Assembly: GCA_001003855.1 (NCBI GenBank)
Contig: LCPX01000010.1
Location: 1 to 18,827, forward strand
Direction: 5' to 3'
Length of the DNA stretch: 18,827 bases
DNA from: Candidatus Moranbacteria bacterium GW2011_GWE1_49_15
GTDB lineage: Bacteria > Patescibacteriota > Minisyncoccia > Moranbacterales > GWC2-37-73
Positions 1 to 5,389 of this stretch are shown here, piece by piece (position 1 is the first letter of the stretch; each line of letters starts with the position of its first letter). The translations under genes and the position numbers were made by a program. Under the pieces are notes generated by a model that was given only the letters and a program-made list of their open reading frames with translations, ran no database searches and was not told the DNA's origin.

Positions 1-39
1 AGTTTATCATCCATAAATCAAAGATTCAAGGAAATTTAA

Positions 40-66
40 AAGGCTCAACGTTTGACGATGAGCCTT
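40..66 (-). terminator. Hairpin terminator after the three-small-gene unit
   Basis: An 8-bp stem (40-47 with 59-66, AAGGCTCA/TGAGCCTT) with an inner CGT/ACG pairing (49-51 with 55-57) is followed on the minus strand by a T/A-rich tail (TTTTAAATTTCC). It lies about 70 bases downstream of the stop codon of the 138-491 gene and is the best candidate for the end of that transcript. The T-tract is interrupted, so strength is uncertain. Confidence 0.55.
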
Positions 67-67
67 C

Positions 68-129
68 TTCCCGTTGCGGATCGTGGTCCGTCGGGAATTG
101 GTTATGCCTGTCTGCCTTTGTGGGCAGAC
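68..129. other. Two further stem-loops in the 3' flank of the 138-491 gene
   Basis: Positions 68-97 can fold as an outer stem TTCCCG/CGGGAA with an inner stem CGGA/TCCG (77-80 with 87-90). Positions 110-129 form a 7-bp stem GTCTGCC/GGCAGAC with a 6-base loop; on the plus strand this is followed by TCGGCTTTTT. With the terminator at 40-66 this makes three stem-loops in about 90 bases. No ORF is supported here. The stretch may be a structured 3' UTR or a small RNA. Confidence 0.4.
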
Positions 130-137
130 TCGGCTTT

Positions 138-491
138 TTATGGAAGAAGTTTGTTGATGATAGCCATTCTGCCGATCAAGCCGTCATTGCAGCTATGATC
201 GCTGTATCCCTTTTCGTAAAGAATCGCTTCAATGATCCTTTTCTCGAGCAGAAGAACCTCCGCGCTGTTCCTATGCTTGCCAAGTTTCTGACAAGCGCTG
301 AGGACTTTATCTTCAGCCCTTTGTTTTCTTTTTTGCTGATCACCAGGAATGACAGAAAATTTCTGAAGGGCGTTGTTAAGTTCCGTTCTCAATCTCCCTT
401 CCCTGACTCTTCCCATTTCATTAAGGACCGCTTTTTCAACGAGTTGTCTTTCGCCAAGACTTCCCAGGCCAAGCATAACCGCTACCGTCAT
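138..491 (-). CDS. Hypothetical protein, 117 aa, third gene of small-gene unit
   Basis: I do not recognise a family. The start at 491 is set by a clear SD (GGAGG five bases before the ATG), which is unusual for this window, where most core genes lack one. The protein is mixed-charge and probably helical (MTVAVML... then repeated Glu/Arg/Lys stretches), soluble, with no signal peptide or membrane segment and three scattered cysteines. It is the last of three co-directional small genes (749-904, 523-732, 138-491) separated by 16 and 31 bases, and is followed by a hairpin terminator. A plus-strand ORF overlaps it almost completely, but that one has no SD. Function unknown; it may belong to an accessory module. 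Confidence 0.7.
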   Translation of the reverse strand: MTVAVMLGLGSLGERQLVEKAVLNEMGRVREGRLRTELNNALQKFSVIPGDQQKRKQRAEDKVLSACQKLGKHRNSAEVLLLEKRIIEAILYEKGYSDHSCNDGLIGRMAIINKLLP

Positions 492-522
492 GACATCCTC
501 CGTCCTCTTGAGAGTGATTTAT

Positions 523-732
523 TCAATACACCTCGATGAATTTCTCTCCGGTCAATTCACATATCCTTCGTTGCTTTTCCGTTATGAGATCCCTGTATAA
601 AGTCTGATCCCCACCTTCGCCTTTTGCGATAGCCTCGTCCAATTCAACCCTTAGCGCGGCTATCTCTTCCTTTAATCTGGCCACTTCTCCAGCTCGTTGA
701 TCGCATCGCATCGTATTTCCCATAGTCTGCAT
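523..732 (-). CDS. Hypothetical coiled-coil protein, 69 aa
   Basis: The start at 732 is fixed by AAAGGAGG with five bases between GGAGG and the ATG; a later ATG three codons inside is less well placed. Residues about 13-37 have the Leu/Ile/Ala heptad-like spacing and Glu/Arg/Lys charge pattern of a short coiled coil (RLKEEIAALRVELDEAIAK), followed by a Gly-rich break and a second charged helix. No enzyme motif is visible. It lies 16 bases after the 749-904 gene and 31 bases before the 138-491 gene and is presumably co-transcribed with both. The fold suggests a dimer-forming or partner-binding small protein, but that is inference. Confidence 0.7.
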   Translation of the reverse strand: MQTMGNTMRCDQRAGEVARLKEEIAALRVELDEAIAKGEGGDQTLYRDLITEKQRRICELTGEKFIEVY

Positions 733-748
733 GCCTTCCTCCTTTCTC

Positions 749-904
749 TTAACGATTTATTTGACTGAATGCCACCCTTCTTAACGATTGAGCCCTGCCC
801 AACAAAACGTTTTTCAGTGCCTGATCTTTTAAACCACTGCTGATATTTTCAAGCTCGCCGGCCTCCTGGAGAAATTTTTTCCTTTTCCATTCGGGCATCC
901 GCAT
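749..904 (-). CDS. Hypothetical small basic protein, 51 aa
   Basis: An upstream ATG at 934 would add ten residues, but a strong AAAGGAGGAGG lies inside that extension, eight bases before the ATG at 904, so the protein most likely begins MRMPEWKRKKFL. The product is short, basic and probably helical, with no Cys, signal peptide or membrane segment. It is the first gene of a three-gene unit. No promoter is visible in the roughly 45 bases between its SD and the terminator hairpin at 950-971, so its transcription appears to depend on read-through from the 1091-1119 promoter. Family unknown. Confidence 0.65.
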   Translation of the reverse strand: MRMPEWKRKKFLQEAGELENISSGLKDQALKNVLLGRAQSLRRVAFSQINR

Positions 905-939
905 AATATCAACCTCCTCCTTTTCATTTTTCATTTTTT

Positions 940-971
940 AAAAAACAAAATCCCGGCCTTTCCGCCGGGGT
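940..971 (-). terminator. Intrinsic terminator or attenuator before the three-small-gene unit
   Basis: The stem CCCGGC (952-957) pairs with GCCGGG (964-969), extendable to 8 bp with 950-951 and 970-971, around a 6-base loop. On the minus strand it is followed by TTTTGTTTTTT, a classic intrinsic terminator. It sits between the 27-codon ORF (1001-1084) and the SD of the 749-904 gene, a position that fits an attenuator. On the plus strand the hairpin is followed by only a short T-run. Confidence 0.75.
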
Positions 972-1000
972 CCTTTTTCATAAATCTTTTCTGGAAACTT

Positions 1001-1084
1001 TTATGAAATACTACCCGACGAAAATCCACCCATGCAAATGAGCACGAGAATCACGAGGATGAATTTTGTTGAATAGTTCTTCAT
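1001..1084 (-). CDS. Candidate 27-aa leaderless hydrophobic peptide
   Basis: Too short for usual gene callers. ATG at 1084 and TAA at 1001-1003 enclose 27 codons. The peptide starts with a short basic head (MKNYSTK), then a hydrophobic run of about 13 residues (FILVILVLICMGG) and a small polar Ser/Gly tail, like a tiny single-span membrane peptide. There is no SD. Instead, a near-consensus promoter (TTGACA, 17 bases, TATATT) ends exactly six bases before the ATG, so the transcript would start at the A of the ATG. The same layout is seen at comEC. It may be a real membrane microprotein, a leader peptide for the downstream unit, or a chance ORF at the start of a non-coding leader. Confidence 0.5.
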   Translation of the reverse strand: MKNYSTKFILVILVLICMGGFSSGSIS

Positions 1085-1090
1085 AGGCAC

Positions 1091-1119
1091 AATATACAAA
1101 ATTTCCAAAGAAATGTCAA
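1091..1119 (-). promoter_or_regulatory. Near-consensus sigma70-type promoter
   Basis: TTGACA at 1119-1114, a 17-base spacer and TATATT at 1096-1091 on the minus strand. The predicted start point, seven bases past the -10 box, is position 1084, the A of the ATG of the 27-codon ORF. It lies directly downstream of the ndk terminator, so it opens a new transcription unit. Confidence 0.75.
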
Positions 1120-1120
1120 A

Positions 1121-1148
1121 TAAAAAAACCGGCTTTTGACGGCCGGTT
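1121..1148 (-). terminator. Intrinsic terminator of ndk
   Basis: A 7-bp stem AACCGGC (1127-1133) / GCCGGTT (1142-1148) with an 8-base loop. On the minus strand it is followed by an unbroken T-run (TTTTTTTA). It starts about 25 bases after the ndk stop codon. Confidence 0.85.
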
Positions 1149-1172
1149 CTTATTATTCCCTTGACCTGAAAC

Positions 1173-1790
1173 CTATTCGAGCATTCCGTCCAAGTTCACG
1201 TCGTAAAGCATCGCCTCCTGGATTGAACGGTATTTGACGATTTCGCTCTCGTCGAACCAGATTTTGATTTCCCTCTCGGCCTCCTCGGGTTTGTCGGAGC
1301 AATGGATAAGGTTCCTGACGGCCCTTCCGTCAAGTCCGGCCAAATCATATGAATCCAAGGTTAGGTCTCCGCGGATAGTTCCGACGTCCGACGTCATAGG
1401 TTCGGTTCCGCCCACAAGCTTGGTCACGATTCCCACAGCCTGGTTTCCTTCGATAACTATCGCCAAAACCGGTCCGCTTGTCATGAAAGTCACCAGTTGC
1501 CCGATGATGTCGCGCCCGTATTCGATAGGTTCCTTTTCAAGTTTTCCACCCCTGTCCTCGATCTGTTTGGCGATCTTGGCTCCTTTCTCCGCGAACCATT
1601 TCTCGTCCTTGTTGTAGTGCGACCAACATTGTTCGGCTTTCGGCACTAGGAATTTCATTGCGGTGAATTTCAAACCGGTCCTCTCGATGCGGTTGATAAT
1701 CTCACCGATCATCGCGCGCTGGATACCGTCCGGCTTGATGATCACAAATGTCCTTTCTTTTTTCGGATGTTGTTCCATAACCGTTTGCAT
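1173..1790 (-). CDS. ndk: Nucleoside diphosphate kinase, with internal insertion
   Basis: NDK moves the gamma-phosphate of NTPs onto NDPs through a phospho-histidine, in the cytoplasm. The N-terminal strand ERTFVIIKPDG and the active-site segment NLIHCSD are clear; the His is the catalytic one, and HCSD replaces the commoner HGSD. The protein is about 205 aa, against roughly 140-150 in usual bacterial enzymes. The extra length comes mainly from about 25 residues between the helix near SHYNKDEKWF and the TFMTSGP strand, a shorter insert before the active site (SYDLAGLDGRAV) and a C-terminal tail. The start is uncertain: GTG at 1802 (just after an in-frame TAG), ATG at 1790 or ATG at 1778 are possible and none has a good SD. 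An extended -10 promoter lies at 1854-1862 and a strong terminator follows. Confidence 0.92.
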   Translation of the reverse strand: MQTVMEQHPKKERTFVIIKPDGIQRAMIGEIINRIERTGLKFTAMKFLVPKAEQCWSHYNKDEKWFAEKGAKIAKQIEDRGGKLEKEPIEYGRDIIGQLVTFMTSGPVLAIVIEGNQAVGIVTKLVGGTEPMTSDVGTIRGDLTLDSYDLAGLDGRAVRNLIHCSDKPEEAEREIKIWFDESEIVKYRSIQEAMLYDVNLDGMLE

Positions 1791-1853
1791 AAACCCCCAC
1801 ACCTACAGATGGTGTCGCGGGCTTTTCATTTTTTAACATATTATTTGCACCAC

Positions 1854-1862
1854 ATTATACCA
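1854..1862 (-). promoter_or_regulatory. Extended -10 promoter of ndk (TGGTATAAT)
   Basis: On the minus strand TGGTATAAT occupies 1862-1854, giving a perfect -10 box with the TGn extension; no good -35 box is seen at 16-18 bases. The predicted start is near 1847, about 57 bases before the ATG at 1790. A second TATAAT lies upstream at 1882-1887, also without a clear -35. The same GTGGTATAAT string precedes nrdR and the surface-protein gene. Confidence 0.65.
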
Positions 1863-1966
1863 CCTTACCCTATTGAAGCTAATTATAGGTGTGGGGGTAA
1901 ATCAAGAGCGGCTTGGCCGCTTGGGTTCTTTGGTATTCTAGCAAAAAGCGCGAATTAGGCAAATGA

Positions 1967-1995
1967 TTGCCAAATCGGAGACAGTCTGCTATAAA
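1967..1995 (+). promoter_or_regulatory. Promoter of the 2036-2323 gene
   Basis: TTGCCA (1967-1972), a 17-base spacer and TATAAA (1990-1995) on the plus strand. A start near 2002 leaves a leader of about 34 bases that includes the strong SD at 2020-2027. This makes the upstream in-frame ATG at 1967 impossible as a start codon, since it would lie inside the promoter. Confidence 0.7.
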
Positions 1996-2035
1996 AAATA
2001 TGATTTATCGAAATCACACAAAGGAGGATTGGGAT

Positions 2036-2323
2036 ATGATGAAAGACTTCCCGCTAAAACCGTTTCTTTTGGAGTTGGACCCGAATGGAACCACCATCTG
2101 GGCCCACAATGCCAACGCCTGCCTGAGGTTCAATCTCAGCCTGGTTCCTGGCCAGGGATCGATCGCTTTCCAAAGTGAAAAAACTGAAAAGTTATGCGAG
2201 CAGTCCATCGAAAAGATTATGGTGGAACTCAGGGGACAAATCGCGCCGATTCCCTGCGCCATAAGCGGGCGAGTGGACACGACGAAGCTCCTTATCGTGC
2301 CTTCCGAAATCCGCATTCCATGA
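2036..2323 (+). CDS. Hypothetical protein, 95 aa, only plus-strand gene
   Basis: The start at 2036 is chosen because AAAGGAGG lies eight bases upstream and the promoter at 1967-1995 excludes the longer frame. The product begins MMKDFPLKPFLLELDPNG and has a compact mixed alpha/beta look, three Cys, no signal peptide and no membrane span. The pattern of short hydrophobic strands split by Gly/Pro turns suggests a small globular domain. I recognise no family. It is a single-gene unit, transcribed convergently towards the comEC partner gene, and shares a bidirectional terminator with it. Strong SD use sets it apart from nearby core genes and resembles the three-gene unit at 138-904. Confidence 0.65.
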   Translation: MMKDFPLKPFLLELDPNGTTIWAHNANACLRFNLSLVPGQGSIAFQSEKTEKLCEQSIEKIMVELRGQIAPIPCAISGRVDTTKLLIVPSEIRIP

Positions 2324-2340
2324 CGAATGCCTTTCCGAAA

Positions 2341-2375
2341 AAAAGACCCTGGTCAACGGCCAGGGTTTTAATTTT
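2341..2375. terminator. Bidirectional intrinsic terminator
   Basis: The stem ACCCTGG (2346-2352) / CCAGGGT (2360-2366) with a 7-base loop is followed on the plus strand by TTTTAATTTT and on the minus strand by CTTTTTTTC. It ends the 2036-2323 gene on the plus strand and the 2368-3228 gene on the minus strand; the TAA of the latter overlaps the right edge of the element. Confidence 0.85.
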
Positions 2376-3228
2376 GGAGCACGCACTTCCTTTCGAGACC
2401 AAGGCAATCGTAAACGATGTCCCCAGTCTCATACGTTTTTAATATTTTCGCCCCCGCCTTTCCCAATCTTTCTAAAACTTCAGGGGCCGGATGACCATAG
2501 GAATTTTTTCTGCCGACTGAAATTATGGCGTCCCGAGGCGATACCTTCTCGAGCAACTTTTCCCCGGTGGAATATTTGGAACCGTGGTGCCCCACTTTCA
2601 AGACGTCTGCGGAAAGGTCGACGCCTTTTCGTAAAATTTCATCTTCCATTTCCGAAGTCAGATCCCCCGTCAGCAAAAATTCCGTCTCTTCGAATTTCAA
2701 AATGGAAACGATACTAGAACCGTTCGTATCTTTCGAATCCGCAGCAACGGAAGAAAACGGATAAATGATTTCCATTTCAGAACCGCTTGGAAAAATCAAT
2801 TTCACTCCGCTTTTTCCCTCGACGACATCGCTTCCTTCTTTGGCTATGAAATCCTCCAGCGCCTTGAAGGTTTGCGAGTCGCTTTCGGCATTTGTCTTGA
2901 TAACCTTCCTGACTTCATAACTCTTGAAAATATCCGCGAACCCTCCGATATGGTCCTGATCGGGATGCGTCATCAACACCGTTTCGATTTTCCGGTCCCA
3001 AAAAGGAATATGTTTTCCGAGTTTTTCCAAAAGGACTTGTCCGCTTTTTCCGCTGTCAATCAAAAGTTGGGTCCCTCCCTGTGAAATCAAGATCGCGTCG
3101 CCTTGGCCCACGTCGAAAAATACGACCTTCATATCGCGGCTTCTCGAGAAAGATATGATGCAAGCTAAAATAAAAGCCAACGCCAAAAGCGCCAAGAGCA
3201 TGCCGTAAATTAATTTTTTGTGTTGCAT
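2368..3228 (-). CDS. Membrane-anchored ComEC-type metallo-beta-lactamase-fold hydrolase
   Basis: This corresponds to the C-terminal beta-lactamase-like domain of ComEC, here a separate gene. Residues about 7-27 form one hydrophobic span (signal anchor), followed by DVGQGD (39-44), the metal-binding HPDQDH (88-93), a GD pair (188-189), HHGS (214-217) and a final GHP (245-247); together these are the metal-site signatures of the ComEC/Rec2 hydrolase family. The likely role is to degrade one strand of incoming DNA next to the ComEC channel, on the outer side of the membrane. It follows comEC by 78 bases with no terminator between, so the two are probably co-transcribed. There is no SD before ATG 3228. 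A phosphodiesterase or other MBL role cannot be excluded. Confidence 0.88.
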   Translation of the reverse strand: MQHKKLIYGMLLALLALAFILACIISFSRSRDMKVVFFDVGQGDAILISQGGTQLLIDSGKSGQVLLEKLGKHIPFWDRKIETVLMTHPDQDHIGGFADIFKSYEVRKVIKTNAESDSQTFKALEDFIAKEGSDVVEGKSGVKLIFPSGSEMEIIYPFSSVAADSKDTNGSSIVSILKFEETEFLLTGDLTSEMEDEILRKGVDLSADVLKVGHHGSKYSTGEKLLEKVSPRDAIISVGRKNSYGHPAPEVLERLGKAGAKILKTYETGDIVYDCLGLERKCVLQN

Positions 3229-3238
3229 ATCTTACGGT

Positions 3239-3277
3239 AATTTCTAATTTCCAATTTTTAATTTTGAATGAATTTCT
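3239..3277. repeat. Heptamer-phased AATTTCY repeat
   Basis: Four consecutive 7-base units start AATTT (3239, 3246, 3253, 3260) and a fifth follows at 3271 after a 4-base slip. It lies in the gap between comEC and the hydrolase gene. Similar 7-base periodic AT-rich units occur near 6229-6295 and, in cleaner form, at 12564-12605. Confidence 0.5.
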
Positions 3278-3306
3278 GATGTTTCAATTTTTCAAACATT
3301 AAATCA

Positions 3307-4764
3307 TTAGGGTTTTACCCGAAATTCAAAATTGCGCTTTCTTTTCAAAGAATATACTATTCCGCCCAAAATCACGTAATACGCGCCGACCGCCATTGGG
3401 CCGAAATTCTCAACCGTCCTGCTCGCCCAGGAAAATCCGGAAAGGAAATTTATCGTTTCTATCTCATAGTATAACGGAAGGTAGGCCAGCCAGGCAAAGA
3501 CATTGAACGCGGGAGGGAGGATTGTTCCGAAAACCGCCGCGAGAAATGAAAGTAACATCGAGAAAGGAATTATCGGCAGGACCAGGACGTTGGCCAAAAG
3601 CGAAACAAGTGAAACCGTCTGGAAATTATGCATTATTATCGGGAGCACGAAAACCTGGGCACAAATGGAAAGGAAGATGATTTCCGAAATTCCCAACGGA
3701 TTGAATTTTCGAAGCGAAATTCTTTCAGCCCAAGGAGAGAGCAGAACGATTCCCAGCGTAGCCAAGAAAGAAAGCTGGAAGCCGATATCATGACGAAGAA
3801 GCATGGGATTCAAAAGAAGCATGACTACTCCGGCGAAAATTATGGCATTGAGTGAATTGGAAAGCCTGCCGTTTTTCATAGCCCAAATCAAAACCGTTCC
3901 CATCACCCCGGCCCGCACCGCGGACGCCGGAAAACCGATCATGGCCACGAACAGAAATATTCCGAAAATCGCCACCCAAAGGGCTTGCTTCCTCCAGAGT
4001 CCCAGAAAAATTCCGAGCAAAACCAAATACTCCGCGATGATCGTGACGTTATATCCCGAGACCGCCACGATATGCGTCATACCCGTCCTGGAAAACGCGT
4101 CCCGGACGGACTCGGACATCGCGCCGCTTCCCCCGAACAGCATCCCGCTGGCCAGCGCCGCCTCCGGCTGGGGAATGGCAACCGCGATATTTTGATCCAG
4201 CTTGTTTTTTATTTTCAAAATTGCCGAATAAAGAAAATTATTTTCTCCCTCACCCACCTTTTCGATTTTAGCCTTGTCGCAAATGTATAAAATATCATCC
4301 TTGGCCAAATACATGCGGTAATCGAAACCGTCTTCCATATTCTCCGGGATTTTCAAAACGCACCCCACGTTTATTTCATAGCCATAAGAATATTCGGGAT
4401 AAAGCCCGGTGCTTATCAAAACTTTTTCTTTTTCACTTTCCAAATGTGCGATGATTTTCTGATAATTATCCTTCTTCTCCGGTTCCTTAACGACGACCGC
4501 GCTGCCCTCGATATTTTTTCCGTCCAAAAATATGTTTTCCATTTTTTCCAAATCCCTGTCCAGAATCCAACCTCCAAAAACGAAAGCGAGTATGAAAAAA
4601 GCGGCCAAGGCCGCAATTTTGTTTTTCCAAAAAATAGTCAGGAGGGAAATCGAAATTATCACGCCAGACAAGAGCAAGACGGACGACATCTCAAAAAACG
4701 ACCGCGCGCCGATCCCGGCAATGAAGCTTATCGAGAACCAAAAGAATATTTGGGACTTGGACAT
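3307..4764 (-). CDS. comEC: ComEC/Rec2 competence channel protein (membrane part)
   Basis: ComEC is thought to form the inner-membrane channel for single-stranded DNA during natural transformation. Residues 1-70 hold two to three spans, 85-165 a small extracellular region (the DUF4131/OB-like part), and 200-470 the multi-span Competence domain. Its hallmark segments are visible: RDAFSRTGMTHIVAVSG (221-237) and GFPASAVRAGVMG (277-289). The protein ends at residue 485, after the membrane domain, and the hydrolase domain is encoded by the next gene. There is no SD; instead TTGAAG-17-TATAAT ends six bases before the ATG, predicting a leaderless mRNA. A 13-bp-arm palindrome overlaps the -35 box. 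No other competence gene lies in the window. Confidence 0.93.
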   Translation of the reverse strand: MSKSQIFFWFSISFIAGIGARSFFEMSSVLLLSGVIISISLLTIFWKNKIAALAAFFILAFVFGGWILDRDLEKMENIFLDGKNIEGSAVVVKEPEKKDNYQKIIAHLESEKEKVLISTGLYPEYSYGYEINVGCVLKIPENMEDGFDYRMYLAKDDILYICDKAKIEKVGEGENNFLYSAILKIKNKLDQNIAVAIPQPEAALASGMLFGGSGAMSESVRDAFSRTGMTHIVAVSGYNVTIIAEYLVLLGIFLGLWRKQALWVAIFGIFLFVAMIGFPASAVRAGVMGTVLIWAMKNGRLSNSLNAIIFAGVVMLLLNPMLLRHDIGFQLSFLATLGIVLLSPWAERISLRKFNPLGISEIIFLSICAQVFVLPIIMHNFQTVSLVSLLANVLVLPIIPFSMLLSFLAAVFGTILPPAFNVFAWLAYLPLYYEIETINFLSGFSWASRTVENFGPMAVGAYYVILGGIVYSLKRKRNFEFRVKP

Positions 4765-4770
4765 GGCTTA

Positions 4771-4799
4771 ATTATATCCCTTGTCCAGACCTTCTTCAA
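4771..4799 (-). promoter_or_regulatory. comEC promoter, predicted leaderless
   Basis: TTGAAG (4799-4794), a 17-base spacer and a perfect TATAAT (4776-4771) on the minus strand, then TAAGCC and the ATG at 4764. The start point predicted at +7 from the -10 box is the A of the start codon. The -35 box lies inside the left arm of the palindrome at 4795-4825. Confidence 0.75.
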
Positions 4800-4825
4800 C
4801 GGCTCACGCCGTGTGAGCCGTTGAA
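4795..4825. promoter_or_regulatory. 31-bp palindrome overlapping the comEC -35 box
   Basis: Perfect 13-bp arms TTCAACGGCTCAC (4795-4807) and GTGAGCCGTTGAA (4813-4825) flank a 5-base centre. It sits three bases past the stop codon of the YggU-family gene. No T-tract follows it in either direction, so a plain intrinsic terminator is unlikely. Its overlap with the -35 box makes a repressor operator possible; alternatively it protects the 3' end of the upstream transcript. Confidence 0.55.
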
Positions 4826-4827
4826 AA

Positions 4828-5046
4828 TCAGCCGATATCCACCATTTTGGTCTTAGCGGATTTTCCTCCCACGATATTTATGGAAGATTTGGAAACGCCG
4901 AAGTGGTCCGCGAGGACTTTGGTCAGCATTTTGTTCGCCTCCCCGTCAACAGGTGGCGCGGTGATCTTCACTTTGTATTCCCCATCGGAAATCTTGACAA
5001 CTTCGTTTCTCGAAGACCGCGGGGAGACCCTGACGTAAATTCTCAT
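4828..5046 (-). CDS. DUF167 / YggU family protein
   Basis: The 72-residue product matches the YggU/DUF167 pattern: an N-terminal strand (MRIYVRVSPRSSRNEVV), the conserved PPVDGEANKML segment in the middle, and a C-terminal GGKSAKTKMVDI strand. These small alpha/beta proteins are widespread and of unknown biochemical role. A TTG at 5058 would give four more residues and overlap the upstream gene; the ATG at 5046 fits the family start better and is used here. There is no SD. It is the last gene of the nrd block and is followed immediately by the palindrome and the comEC promoter. Confidence 0.88.
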   Translation of the reverse strand: MRIYVRVSPRSSRNEVVKISDGEYKVKITAPPVDGEANKMLTKVLADHFGVSKSSINIVGGKSAKTKMVDIG

Positions 5047-5054
5047 GTTCAAAT

Positions 5055-5372
5055 TCAATTAATCCTGTTTCTAAATCCGTCGATGATGCTGTTATCCACC
5101 CCGTCAGGAAACAGGTCCTCTTTCGGATTATGTTCTCCCGCCACGCCATAAACCACTTTTCCGATTTTTCCGAAAAACTTTTCCAAAAAGTTTTTCTGCG
5201 GTTCGGCTATCCAAAGTTTATACTCTCCTTCTTCCCTCACGAAGGCGAATATTTTCCCGTCGGTGATATCCTCGTTTTTTTCCACGAAATCTACGGCGAA
5301 AGTCGCTCCGACCAGGACCATAGCAAACAAAGAAAATGAAATAACCGCCCATCCCTTCAAAAATTTCCTCAT
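5055..5372 (-). CDS. Hypothetical membrane-anchored protein, 105 aa
   Basis: The N-terminus (MRKFLKGWAV...) has a basic head and one hydrophobic span at about residues 8-27, ending in a GATFAVDF segment, so it is either a signal anchor or a cleaved signal peptide. The rest (about 75 residues) is charged, contains several aromatic residues and no Cys, and should lie outside the membrane. No family is recognised. It sits 17 bases after nrdG and eight bases before the YggU-family ATG, so it is probably expressed with the nrd block, but nothing in it suggests a part in nucleotide reduction. No SD is visible. Confidence 0.72.
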   Translation of the reverse strand: MRKFLKGWAVISFSLFAMVLVGATFAVDFVEKNEDITDGKIFAFVREEGEYKLWIAEPQKNFLEKFFGKIGKVVYGVAGEHNPKEDLFPDGVDNSIIDGFRNRIN

Positions 5373-5389
5373 CTAATTCACGTTAAAAT

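Noticed and set aside
120..539. Plus-strand frame of 139 codons overlapping the 138-491 gene
   Set aside because: No SD or promoter, and its start lies inside a hairpin; the minus-strand frame has a well-placed GGAGG.
3229..3306. Frameshift splitting comEC
   Set aside because: The two parts have separate starts and stops, a membrane anchor at the start of the second, and a repeat-filled gap, so it is a real split.
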